Below the pieces are notes generated by a model. The model saw only the letters and a program-made list of their open reading frames with translations, was not told the origin of the DNA and searched no databases. A stretch of 64,000 nt of DNA, taken from positions 85,520,820-85,584,819 of the forward strand of contig OX104129.1 in NCBI GenBank assembly GCA_944470555.2. Direction: 5' to 3'. Positions 45,043 through 55,249 of the stretch are shown here, in pieces. The translations under genes and the position numbers were made by a program. Positions within the stretch are counted from its first letter, which is position 1. Each line of letters starts with the position of its first letter. Source of the stretch: Heterobilharzia americana. Taxonomy: Eukaryota > Platyhelminthes > Trematoda > Strigeidida > Schistosomatidae.

Positions 45043-45639
45043 AGAATCCAGCTCAGAGTACACAATACAACCAAGACCATCGAACTAAGCTACAAATATT
45101 TTTCATGATTTGTTGAAACTATGAACTGTCTCCATCAATAATTGGTAGAGCGGAATATGAAGATTTTTCTGGTCGAGTATAATGAATGTTCACGTTAGAT
45201 TCAGAAGTATAATTTGCTGATTCAAAATGGAATTTCATCACAAAGTTTATCTAGAGCAAAGTTTACTCATGTTTTGATGGCATGGCGATGGGATTTTCAC
45301 TACGACTGATATCTCTTGACATTTATATTTGACGAAATTGAAAAGCAAACTATTGAAAAATGATATTGCCAATACTGATTTTTAACATCAACCCATAGAA
45401 AACTTACACTGTAAAAAGTCTTTAAAAGTAGATAACACTCAATAATTTGAAACATGAATCTACAAGACTGCTGAAGAAACCTTAAGAGAAGATACACTAA
45501 ATGAAATTTTATCACAAAGTTTATCTAGAGTAATGAATAGAACATTCTACTCAGGTCATCTGGACTTATCATTTAGTAGCTAACTGTTGTTCAACCTGGG
45601 GTTTAAGGATACCCTGAATAATTTGCGCTCATCGTTATG

Positions 45640-45970
45640 CCCATTACAATCCAACCAATTTATCATAATTAACATTCAGGCAATATGGAGGTATCCGCAA
45701 AGGGAGCCTATATGCCAGTAGAGGTCGAACAATTCGATCCAACAAAACAACTCAGAATAACAAGTATGTCAATAAATAGTAATAACTACTATCCGTTGTA
45801 CAAAAAGTGGCTATCGTTCATCCGTGGCATAGTGGATAACGCTTTGGCGTTTGGAGCGATGGTTACGAGGTTCGTGTCCCAGTGGGAACAACATCACTGG
45901 GGTGCAGATACATCCGGCTGACGAGTCCCAAACAGGACGAAACGTGCGTCCTGGATTCTTCTGTTAGCCA
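45640..45970 (+). repeat. Family A unit with its upstream spacer
   Basis: Spacer of the previous unit (GGCAATATGGAGGTATCC, ATATGCCAGTAGAGGTCGAA, 45675-45770), then the unit head (TATCCGTTGTACAAAAAGTG, A-box GGCATAGTGGATAACG near 45827-45842, B-box GGTTCGTGTCC near 45869-45880), hammerhead and end TTCTGTTAGCC. The spacer-unit order again implies tandem ancestry. The best-preserved unit in the window. Confidence 0.78.
45909..45958 (+). ncRNA. Hammerhead ribozyme, family A, complete core
   Basis: Stem I ATCCGG/CTGGAT (one G-U); core CTGACGA (45918-45924); stem II GTCC/GGAC with loop CAAACA; GAAA (45939-45942); stem III on ACGTGCGT; cleavage expected after C45950 in GTC. Every core base matches a type I hammerhead of the schistosome satellite kind, and this copy is predicted to self-cleave. 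Confidence 0.85.
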
Positions 45971-46119
45971 AAACCAACCAATTTATCACAATTCAACTGT
46001 TTCTTCAGAACAAGTTCAACAGTACGTATTTTTAGATACATCCGTCTCAGAATACAATAATGTCTATGGGCTTGGTTTGAGAAGTCTGAGGTTAAATTTA
46101 TTAGAAGTTGTAAACTAGA

Positions 46120-46345
46120 ACATAGTACGGTAAAAACTTGCCAGCATAAAACATAAATTCGTATCAGTTCCCTTTTTCTTTTATTCTGCATAATCTTTTT
46201 GATGCTCAGAATGTCTACATCAACGGCTATACAGAATACCCGAGCAAACGAGTTGTCAAGCATACGTAGTTCAGTAGCAACGTCTCTTAGCGCTGAATAA
46301 TGTGATTTTGAATCCCATAGCAGATATAACATCCTTTGAAGTAGT
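46120..46345. other. No recognisable feature
   Basis: Minus-strand open frame here (45964-46371) has no known motif. Confidence 0.35.
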
Positions 46346-46430
46346 AGATACATCGTTTTGATGAGTACCAACAGTTATGAAACCTAAGTCCAGAGCTTCC
46401 TGTCAATAACCCCAACCACCCGATACAATA
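46345..46430 (+). repeat. Possible decayed family C-like repeat end with hammerhead-like core
   Basis: TTTTGATGAGTACC, AGTTATGAAACC, AAGTCCAGAGCTTCCTGTCA: GATGAG, GAAAC and GTC follow hammerhead order, and the end resembles 21360-21395. Stem I is not convincing. Confidence 0.35.
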
Positions 46431-46904
46431 AAGTTGTCAAACTACACAGCTTATCCCAGTCTGAACAGCAACATTTCATTGTCTTGGAAATGGAACAGAA
46501 AGACTAGGTACATCAGAGTCTTTTCTGTAATTATATCTAATTTTAGACACATCTCCAAGAAATAACATGTAACTAGTAACCGAGCAAACTAATGAGCTAT
46601 GAAATATTTCCTTTTTCTGCAAAAGATCACCGAATTCGACTTGTCTGAACACTCTTGTTACTTAGTCGTCATTTTCTGCCAAAATACAGATAGATAACTA
46701 TAAACACTTTTCAAATCTGAGAAGTTTCTCTTCTGATACAAATTTAAATCAGTAAACAGAAGTATAGAAGACGGGATATAATGAATTAGTAAGTTGTGAT
46801 AAAACTCCTAAGCTGAACACTCTACATACTTCACTATGTATGCCGAGGTGGAATACATGAAATGATACATACATTTATTGAAAACTAAGGCAACAAATAA
46901 AGCT

Positions 46905-47085
46905 TACAAAGCAGGACTTTTGTGTCTCAGTTCCGTAGTGGACAATGCACTGACATATAAAGTGACTGGCTCCGGGTTCGAGCCCTATGGGGAACAAAAT
47001 CACTCATTGAGAGGGAGGTATATACTGCTGATAAGGCTTACACAGGATAAAACGTGTGTTCTTGATTCCGCTAGTACAAACAAAT
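46905..47085 (+). repeat. Family A repeat with decayed hammerhead
   Basis: A-box CCGTAGTGGACAATGCACTG, B-box GGGTTCGAGCCC (very good match to the pol III consensus), then hammerhead remnant 47020-47070 (CTGCTGATAAGGC, GGATAAAACGTGTGTTC, TTGATTCC). CTGATAA and TAAA replace the consensus cores. Confidence 0.65.
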
Positions 47086-47089
47086 CAAC

Positions 47090-47985
47090 AATAAAATCAA
47101 AGATTATAAGACAGTAAAATGCTAAAGGGTGTTGTGAAGGGACGTGAAAGTTGATCGAAAATCATAAAATAAATGACTTGATGAGATTAAAGAGTAGCCA
47201 TACTTTGCTTCTGCATCCATTGTTTACTTTATGGATTCAAACTGCATGATAAAAAGGAGAAACTTAGGCACTGAGATGAAATTTATTCCCATTTTAGTCT
47301 GTTAATTATTTACTGCGTAAAGTTCAGAACCTAATTTATTGTCTATCTTTATGTCACCTGATATAATATTCACTTTAAGAAAGATTCAATAAACGCATAC
47401 TGAAATGGAATAACAGAATTCCACGAGTTTATGTGATTGAAAACAGTTTTTCATTCCACTGTCTACTGACCATCGTAAGTGTTTCAATAGAGCTAATAAC
47501 ACGCCCGACGTCTAGTAGGTGTTCGGTCATGGAGCATTTTGAAAGCAGAATTCTGAATCGACATTCTGCCATACAGTTAGACATTCGCATCCGATACTAC
47601 CTATGTATTTGCCTCCGCAAACATATTCGAATTGATAGGTTTCCTTGATAAGTTTCAAGGATGGCCGTTTAATTTTTCACGGACTATTGTAGTAACCACC
47701 TCGTGACTCTTAGAAACATTAGTTTCGCAGTGCAGTAAGTTCTTCTTATGGCTAAATGAGCTTCTTTCTGGTTACACCATATTCAGCATCTCCTTTAAAT
47801 GGTAGAGTGATTTACATTATAAAGTCCTTTTCTTTCCTGTATTTCTGGCATAGATGTTTATGAATTATCCAAGATATTCACTTTAAGATAATACTTCTTT
47901 CAGAGTGTTTAGTTCATATACCATGGTGCTGTCAGAACGAGTTCCACCTGGGTGTTGATGGCATATATTTTAATATGAGTAAAAC
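47090..47985. other. No recognisable feature
   Basis: AT-rich; the 71-codon plus-strand open frame at 47433-47648 shows no motif. Confidence 0.4.
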
Positions 47986-47999
47986 TAGTGCACTATGGT

Positions 48000-48470
48000 T
48001 GAATATAATCCCATTTCAATAGGCTTATTCGGTTTATCACACAGTGTCACAAAGTTATTTACTGGATTATGTTTCAGACATAATTTTCTGTCCATAGTCA
48101 TATCAAGATAACTACACAACTTTGTGACATCCTTTATGTCGTCCCTATTTCCTGGCGCCTTGTGTGAATGCGAGATCAAATACATATGTCAAAGTAGTCG
48201 ATCAGGGTCAATTAGGCCATCAGAGCATAAAAACGTTGTTGGATCAGAATTGACAGATCCTAATATAGTAAGGAATTCAGAGAAAACCTCAGGCATAACT
48301 ATGCATGTGATTACACATAACCACACAAAAGGATGGACTAACATAGCGAGTTTCTGGAAGAGATTGATAACCAATGCTTTACTTATAGCAACAAGAACTA
48401 ATCCATGCAACAGGAATGATTCACCATCTGTTCGAGATATATAGAAGGTCTTACTACCTATATCATAAAG
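48000..48470 (+). mobile_element. Penelope-like element, GIY-YIG region fragment
   Basis: Reads CECEIKYICQSSRSGSIRPS, EHKNVVGSELTDPN and MHVITHNH (48154-48320). The pattern Y-I-x-Q-S-S-R-S then R-x-S-E-H is that of the Penelope GIY-YIG nuclease, with the first G-I-Y part degraded. Its upstream part is shared with 9380-9500. Confidence 0.55.
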
Positions 48471-48479
48471 GAGGCGAGG

Positions 48480-49370
48480 AATTAAGAGCATATAAAGGAT
48501 GTTTCAAAGTTGTGTAGTAATCTTGATAGATAATAAATTATGTGCGAAAAGTAATCCAATAAACAATTCTGTTACACTGTTACAAATCTAATAAATCAAT
48601 AAAAGGGCTTATATTTTGTGCCAGGTAAACGGCTTCTCAATCCAAGTCAGCAGCGTTCTAAAAGTAGCTTTACCAAGATTACGTCATTAGTAATGATCTT
48701 ATGAATTCAGATTGCTGTGTGTCAAAATACCTCTTAGATCCACTCTACCGTAAAAAAGCATATATGCTTTCTAGGCTTCATCTAATCATCATGACAACTA
48801 TTCAACCTCTTTGACCAATCTCGAAAGTATTTCTGTTGAATTGAATTCTCATGCCTATGAAGTTTAGTTTCTAAGTGTTCTCACCCCCAGGACCCCTTGT
48901 TAACACGTTTGTACTAACCCCGCTATAAGTGTTTTTTCATCCCATTGCATTATCAGCGTGATTTTTGCTATTAAATTTCATAACGAGTCAGTCGTTGCTT
49001 GTGGTTTTGACCCTAAATGCCACTTAGCCTAACAATTCAACAAGTCTTAACTACTTCAGTCAGTCGGATCATCATTCAGCCTAACAAGAATGATGAACAC
49101 AAGAGAAGATTTTTTGCACTACCCACTATCTCTCATCTACAGTCTCTTCTATTGTATGTTTGATTATGCAACCATAATGATTACAGTTAGTAGCTTAAAG
49201 CGAAAATCATTGTCCACATGGTAGCATGTAGTGGGGTCTAGTATGTTTCAACAGAGTTCGAATAATTCAACGTTTTTCTCTTAAGTTGTTGGTTTTAATA
49301 GTGTCCTACTACCAACAAAATAGTGCAACATAATCATGCGTTTACAAGTCCATTCTTCTGTGTTACTGTT
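48480..49370. other. No recognisable feature
   Basis: No supported feature; somewhat less AT-rich around 48880-49100. Confidence 0.4.
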
Positions 49371-49374
49371 TGTA

Positions 49375-49562
49375 TTATACCCGTCACACAAGAAGTGGAT
49401 ATCGTGGTTTGGTGGTCTAGGAGATAACGCAATAGCGTTTGAAGCGATCGTTTCTAAGTTCAAGTCTTGGTGAGAACAGCACTCACTGGGAGGCAGATAC
49501 ATCCAGCTGACGTGTCCCAAAAAGGATGAAATGTGCATCGTTGATTCCACTGCTAGCCCCTA
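49375..49562 (+). repeat. Family A repeat with near-complete hammerhead
   Basis: Starts TATACCCGTCACACAAGAAG; A-box region GGTGGTCTAGGAGATAACGC; B-box region AAGTTCAAGTCTTGG; ends CCACTGCTAGCC. Close to the consensus of the family along its whole length. Confidence 0.75.
49499..49548 (+). ncRNA. Hammerhead ribozyme, family A, one core change
   Basis: Stem I ATCCAG with GATT partly mispaired, core CTGACGT (last base should be A), stem II GTCC/GGAT with CAAAAA loop, GAAA intact, stem III ATGTGCAT, triplet ATC. The T at the end of the first core should abolish cleavage. Confidence 0.65.
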
Positions 49563-49564
49563 AC

Positions 49565-50095
49565 CATCATTACTATGGATGAATAATACCTTTCAAATAA
49601 TTAGTGATAACCATAATCGAAATTGTCACGAGGTTTCAAACGATCCTAGTAAGGAATACATACAGCTTAGGAGAAATTATGTCCTGTCGGAACTCGAGAC
49701 CAACTCAGCCTATAATGAAGTCAAAAACGTTACAACTAAGCTGTTCAGGCAGTGATACGCCTCCTATGGGATTGCACTAACCCTTGAAGAGTAACCAAGT
49801 TGTTCCTTTCTAATAAGGAATTTACAGAAAAGTCATCTGCATTGTGAAGTGGATGAATTCAGCTTACTTCGTGATTACCATGAAGTATCATTCTGCATAA
49901 CACTGACAGGATTGGTTCTTTAAGTAGAACTTTCAACCAATAGCATGAACCATCCGGAAAAAGGATGAACACTTACATGTAGGGAGGAATGTTAACCTAG
50001 TTTTTCCCTCAAAATGCTGAAAAATGCATTTAAATCCAAATTTATGTTGACGAATTAACCAAAACCATAAAAGTAACAAAGAATATCGTGACATA
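49565..50095. other. No recognisable feature
   Basis: No open frame or repeat supported. Confidence 0.4.
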
Positions 50096-50099
50096 AGTA

Positions 50100-50440
50100 A
50101 AAAATCATAAATTCCTGTACCTTAAAGGTAGAGAATTCTTTACAGATGAACGACATATTCAGTATGCCTATCGGATTATATGGGAGAATTTTCATAAAGA
50201 AAAGTGGTTTGACGTTGAGATCATCCCTTGAACACCTTCCAGCTGATTGTTTTATGGCGCAAACATGAAGCGTACCACCCTTCTAAGAATAATTTACAGG
50301 CCTTGTATCTATGTAAAATACATAGATGATGCCTTCATTATTTGTTAGTTGACCGTGAACTAAAATAGCTTGCTTCAAACTTTTATCAGCGTTTATTATT
50401 TTATCAACTTTACTCTGTAAGTACAGTCAAATTCAGGGTT
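50100..50440 (+). mobile_element. Penelope-like reverse transcriptase fragment
   Basis: Frames give ERHIQYAYRIIWENFHKE and, downstream, YVKYIDDAFIIC (about 50310-50345), the Y-x-D-D catalytic box of a reverse transcriptase. Short, frameshifted and truncated by the RTE-B copy that starts near 50460. Confidence 0.45.
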
Positions 50441-50459
50441 TGATATTTCTGTTGTCTAA

Positions 50460-51016
50460 CAGCAAGAATCGAAAAGCAAGACAGGCGTTCATTAGACTGA
50501 AACCAGTGTGGAGATCTTCTGCACTCAGCATGCGCAACAAGATACGGATTTTCAACACCAACCTCAGTCAAGTCAGTGCTCTTGTATGGTTCAGAGACTT
50601 GGCGCGTCACGAAAGGCATTTCCAATAAAGTACAGACATTCATCAACAACTGCTTACGCTGGCTCGCTACTGAAGATCAGATGGATTGCCAGAATAGTCA
50701 GAATAAGCAACAAGGAGCTCTGGGAACGAACCAACCAAGAATCTACCACTCAACAAATATGCAGGAAGAAGTGGAGATGGATTGGCCATGCACTGAGAAG
50801 GCCGACGGAGGACATCACGCGTCATGCCAGGTACTCGAGTGGAATCCCCATGGGAAGCGACGAGTTGGTCGTCCAAGGGTGACATGGAGGAGGTCGTGCG
50901 AGGAGGAAATGAGAGCTTCTGGGCTGTCGTGGGACCAGGTTCAAAAGATCTCAGAGAACAGAGGTCACTGGAGGCGTGCTACTGAAGTGGTATGTTCCAC
51001 TAGGAACCCAAGGGAC

Positions 51017-51045
<29 letters not shown>
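50460..51045 (+). mobile_element. RTE-B 3' part, well preserved
   Basis: Reads RKARQAFIRLKPVWRSSALS, LLYGSETWRVTKGISNK, ISNKELWERTNQESTTQQIC, KWRWIGHALRRPTEDITR, WNPHGKRRVGRPRVTWRR and QVQKISENRGHWRRATEVVC with two frameshifts, then CCCAAGGGAC and a (TAA)n tail of about 30 bases. This is the best view of the C-terminal part of the family. Confidence 0.82.
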
Positions 51046-51048
<3 letters not shown>

Positions 51049-51049
51049 G

Positions 51050-51515
51050 CAAGAATCGAGTGATAATACGGTTAAAAATTTAATTACAAGAGACCTAATT
51101 ATAACGAACAGTTTATTGGCGTCAAAATTGGGTTCCATCAAGCAGGTTGAGAAATTTTAATTATTCATATTTCCTAAGAATGTGCAGGGTTTGCCTTAAC
51201 GATGTCATTGACAATGGGTCTACAAAAATATCACAAAGATTCAACGAAATATAATAGAAGTAAAGTTGCATATCATACAACGAATGAATCATGCTAGGAT
51301 AAAAACAATACTGCTCAATCTCAAACTTTATGCTGGTATAACCACGAAATGTCTTAGTAAACCTTTGGAATCTTTTGTTGTTAAGCTGACATCAAGCTGA
51401 GGTATTGGGCCAAATCTATATATATGAACAAGTTAATTTGTTCCTGTTAAATTGAGTACCCTAGTCTCAATAAGTGTCAACTTTTCATTTAAACCTGTGA
51501 AAATTATTTTGGTTG
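51050..51515. other. No recognisable feature
   Basis: Spacer between two RTE-B fragments in opposite orientation; nothing supported. Confidence 0.4.
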
Positions 51516-51534
51516 AATGAAAAAAGTTTTTATA

Positions 51535-52240
51535 CTATTATTTGTCCCTTGGATTCCTAGCGGAACAAACCGTTTCAGTAGCACGTCTCCATTCCACTCC
51601 GTTCTCTGAAATCTTATCAACCTGGCTCTACAACTGTCAAGAAGCTCTCATTTCTTATTCACACCGTTTCCTTCATGTCACCCTCACCTCGGGCGCCCAA
51701 CTCGTCGTTTCCCATGGGTGTTCCACTCCAGTACCTGGCCTGACGCGTGATGTCCCCGAATGGTCTTCTCAGTGCATATCGGATCTATCTCTACTTCCTT
51801 CTGCATATTTGTTGAGCGATAGGTTCTTGGTTGGTTCTATGCCATACACAGTGAGTCCCTTGTTGCTCATTCTTATTGTTCCGGCCATCTGATCTTGAGT
51901 AACGAGCCAGAGTAGGCAGTTGTTGGTGAATGTCTTTAGTTTGTTGGAAATACTTTTCGTAACGCACCAAGTCTCTGAACCATATAGAAACACTGACTTG
52001 ACATTAGTGTTGAAAATGTGGGTTTTGTTCACACTTTATGCTGAGTGCAGATCTCTACTGTGGTTGCAGATTAATGAAGGCCTATCTTACTTTTTCGATC
52101 CTGGTTTTGACATCCTCATCTGTGCCACCACCTGTAGTTCAAACGATGCTGCCTAGATAGGTGAGAAAGGCTACTTCCTTTATGTTTCTCTCGTTGATGG
52201 TGATCGGAGCTTGTTGTTGTTAGTGGTGGCGTTGGTTGGT
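51535..52240 (-). mobile_element. RTE-B 3' part
   Basis: Minus strand: the SVFLYGSETWCVTKSISNK segment, RMSNKGLTVYGIEPTKNLSL and the terminal AATCCAAGGGACAAATAATA. Opposite in orientation to the copy at 50460-51045, so the two face each other tail to tail across about 0.5 kb. Confidence 0.75.
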
Positions 52241-52530
52241 GAATGCAAAATGCCTAACGGAAACGCATTTCTGATTTCTTATGATCAAATAGGTCGATTC
52301 CCAAGTATGAGGAAACAAACTGTAGGTAATCCCGTTACCAGTGATTAACTTTCCCGTAGTTCACTTGATTCCAGCTTACCAGTTAGTGACCATGAATCAT
52401 TCGGTACCCGCGTAAACCATGTAAAAACAAATTTCAAAATTTCTCATGTTTACTTAAAAGCCGACAACAGTCGCTATCAACTAGTAAAGATGGAACATAG
52501 CCAGCAATCCCTATGAATACGTTTTATCTG

Positions 52531-52720
52531 CAATCACCAACACATGTATATATTATGATTTTACTATTTGAGACAGCCATAGTTTGGTAGACTAGTATTT
52601 GTACTGGATGATGATTTAAGGTGAGATGAAAATCTGGACCGCCGCCGGATTCGAACCAGCGGCCACACCGTCCAGTTTTTCACCTCACTTTCAATCACCA
52701 CCCAGTACATGTATATATAT
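52531..52720. repeat. Fold-back element with a tRNA-type B-box in its loop
   Basis: GTACTGGATGATGATTTAAG (52601-52620) with the following 20 bases pairs with 52668-52708 (reverse complement GTACTGGGTGGTGATTGAAA...) in a stem of about 40 bases. The loop holds, on the minus strand, GGCCGCTGGTTCGAATCCGG with a perfect B-box. CAATCACCA followed by ACATGTATATAT occurs on both sides (52531-52554 and 52692-52720). A weak partial relative lies near 60343-60390. Confidence 0.6.
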
Positions 52721-52724
52721 TCAC

Positions 52725-53395
52725 CAAAATAAGGAAAAAATGACGTAAATCTACCATACAGCATGAAAGATACTTTCATTTTCGAAACAAATCGTAATCT
52801 TTCTCATTCACAAATTGTGAAATTCTGTATATTTTAAAAAAGAATTCGCCTTATTTGTGCGACGAATGTAAGGAAAAATTGTAGTCTCTTCGAAATATCA
52901 TATAATCTTTACCTACAGTTAAGATGCATTAAGCGTTAATACACGGCAGCTCACTCTAATTCTGATCCAAAATGATGATAAAGATTGGTGACTGAATGTT
53001 TACTGGAGTAGTTGTAAACCATTTAAGGACTGACAAAGGTCGACTGATGAATTGCTTACTGGATTAACTAAGTTCCCTGGTATGACTGTGCAAATCAAGG
53101 TCTCTATTTTGAATAGATCCTTCGTAGACTACTGGTCAGCGGTGAGTGTTAGTTCAGTTGGGAACTGGTAAGATGGTTATCAAAATATCTGTCGAAAATG
53201 TAGAATTCTAGATTACAACACAAAATGTATTCCCACAATGTGTAAAAACTTTCTAGATTCTGTTTGATTATTAACCTGTTTTTATAATTTTTGAGTCTGC
53301 TATCTTCTCAATTTGAAAGGATTTGGTATCATTCCATATTGATTTCCTCAAGTTTCAAATCATTTTCTTATATTCATTGCAAGAATTCGACTCTA
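52725..53395. other. No recognisable feature
   Basis: AT-rich spacer. Confidence 0.4.
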
Positions 53396-53399
53396 TGAA

Positions 53400-53830
53400 T
53401 TCGTAAAGTCTTGGTTGTATTGTGTTCTCGGAGCTGGGTTGTTTAATAGTGAATCTTTCATCATTTTGCTAGACGACATCATTAGCAATAGAAGCTTGGC
53501 ATTCAGGTCAGTCAGCGATCAGTAGAGATACGGACATAGACTCGATCTGTCAACCAATGAGGAAAATGGTGAACGACAGAAAGGTGAGAGGTCAAGCAGA
53601 GAAACAGACAACAGGAAAGTCTACAAAACCAATGACACAACAATCGGAGGAAACAACCAATCATAGACGACATCATCAGAGCAAGCTACCAGATGACTCA
53701 TTCAGGGAGAGATATTGACAGCTCACTTGATAGTGAAGTTAGTGCTGATGATGTTGTTGTCTAGCAAGACGATGAAAGTTTCACGAATAAACAATCCAGC
53801 TCAGAGGACACAATACAACCACCTGAACTA
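53400..53830. mobile_element. Penelope-like element tails in inverted orientation
   Basis: 53408-53487 is a minus-strand copy of the PLE end motif (ATGATGTCGTCTAGC, GATGAAAGATTCAC, CAACCCAGCTCCGAGAACAC). 53500-53745 is plus-strand tail sequence shared with 44780-44995 (CCAATGAGGAAAATGGTGAA; GAAAGTCTACAAAACCAATG), followed by a plus-strand end motif (53745-53815: CTGATGATG, GATGAAAGTTTCACG). So two end motifs face away from each other around one tail segment. Confidence 0.6.
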
Positions 53831-54140
53831 CAAATATTCTCCATTATTTCAATTTGTATACTACACGAGTAACAGTTTCAGCAAAATAAAATGGATCCAA
53901 CTTGTCAACTGCTTACAATTTAGTGCTAACGTGATTTTACATTTTTATGTCTGTCAATTCTTTTGGTCGCTACTGCTGTCAGGTTCTCTTCAAGATAATT
54001 CATTTTGGTTAGTTATATTATTATGACAATGTTTTGCTATTTATTAACCTTCCTTCGATCTTCCGTTATGATTTACCACCACACTATGGCTATTTCTATC
54101 CATCTGAGAGACTGATCAATATTCAATGTTTTTCGAATGA
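53830..54140. other. No recognisable feature
   Basis: A hydrophobic open frame (53715-54026) shows no motif. Confidence 0.35.
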
Positions 54141-54144
54141 ATCA

Positions 54145-55248
54145 TTATTATTATATTTTACTCTTTGTCCCTTGGGTTCCTAATGGAACACACAGCTTCA
54201 GTAGCACGTCTCCATTCTATTCTCTTCTCTGAAATCTTTTGAACCTGGCTCCACGACAGCTGTCTTTCCGATCCTGACTTTAACGTCCTCGTCTGTGCCA
54301 CCTGTAGTTGTAACAGTGCTTCCTAGATAGGTGAAAGAGACTACTTCCTTTATGTTCCTGCCATTGATGGTGATCGAAGTTCGTTGTTGTTGTTGCTTTT
54401 GTTATTGGCTGGGTACCTTCATCATCTCAGTCTTCTCTACACTCACTTGAAGTCGCGTCTTCGCTGCCCTACCTCACCTTATCTGTCAACTTTTTGGATT
54501 TCGCCCGCAGATCTTCAAGTTTGTGCCACAAGACATTAGACACAAGTCTTCTTGGTTCTTTTTCGCGGACCAGCCTATCCCCCTCTTCTCGCTCCTCACT
54601 GTTTGTTGCATGATCCGGTCGACCACAATCAGGAATATCATGGGGGATAGTAGGCAACCTTGTTTCACTCCTGTCTTCACTTCAAAAGCATCACTGAGCT
54701 TCCCATTGTGAATTACGTGACATGTGGCGTCTTCACATGGTTGTTGAATGAGATTGATAAGGGTTTGTTGTACTACGTAGTGCTGAAGCAACTGCCAAAT
54801 TACTTCTCAATGACGCTGTCGGAGGCTGGCTTTTGCGAAGTCGATGAAGTTGAGTTGTGGTAGAGGGTTGACTGCCATCCTATACTCTGTTCTATGATGA
54901 TGCGAAGCGTTGCGATTTGGTCCGCATATGATTTGCACTTCCCGGATCCAGCCAGTCTGTTTCGGTTGTAATTTTGAATCCAGTACATGCTTGAGCCTCT
55001 CCAGGATGATGCGGCTTAATATTTTGCTTGCTCCGGGTGGACAGGAGAGTGATTCCGCGCCAGTTCTTGCAAAGACATAGGTCTCCTTTCTTCGGGAGTT
55101 TGACAAGGCAGCCCTTCTTCCAATCAACAGGCAGGTATCTCTTCTTCCTTCCAGACCTTCTGCAATAGTGGTATGAGTATGTCCGCTGTTGTCTCTGCGT
55201 CTGTTCTCAGTGCTTCTGGCGGGATTCCATCTGGCGAGGTTTCAGTGA
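54145..55248 (-). mobile_element. RTE-B fragment with reverse transcriptase core
   Basis: Minus strand: starts in the RT at ETSPDGIPPEAL (about 55220-55240), then RILSRIILERLKHVLDSKLQ (about 55000-55060), AGSGKCKSYADQIATLRIII, NFIDFAKASLRQRH, VIHNGKLSDAFEVKTGVKQG (about 54665-54725) and GCLLSPMIFLIVVDRIMQQT with the QGC motif intact. After about 54260 it jumps to the very 3' end (TTGAACCTGGCTCC to GGGACAAAG). Useful as the intact reference for the defective subfamily. Confidence 0.8.
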
Positions 55249-55249
55249 A

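Larger units (their letters stand above)
43490..45110 (+). mobile_element. Penelope-like element with similar motifs at both ends
   Basis: Left end (43540-43640): CTGATGA, CGAAAGTTCCACGATTAAAC, then TTCAACTCAAGGAACTCAAT. Body: the N-terminal RT stretch YVRKLNSILQDKIKFWKLES (44045-44105) and SRTYGPPKMHRLK (about 44195-44235); the RT core is deleted. Then a GIY-YIG nuclease domain: NIIYKINCNNYSQRYIGQSG, LRLRLHEHQLTIK (44530-44635). Right end (44980-45075): TTGATGATG, GATGAAAGTTTCACGATTAA, CCAGCTCAGAGTACACAATA, matching the left end. RT plus GIY-YIG is the hallmark of Penelope-like elements; the domain cuts target DNA for insertion. Inactive copy. Confidence 0.7.

Noticed and set aside
45964..46371. 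135-codon minus-strand open frame
   Set aside because: Overlaps the end of a family A repeat and shows no motif; probably chance.
47985..48185. Minus-strand 66-codon frame as a gene
   Set aside because: It is antisense to a Penelope-like fragment that also occurs at 9.4 kb.
52601..52708. True tRNA gene
   Set aside because: The B-box is perfect, but no convincing A-box, acceptor stem or anticodon arm could be placed; the palindrome explains the sequence better.
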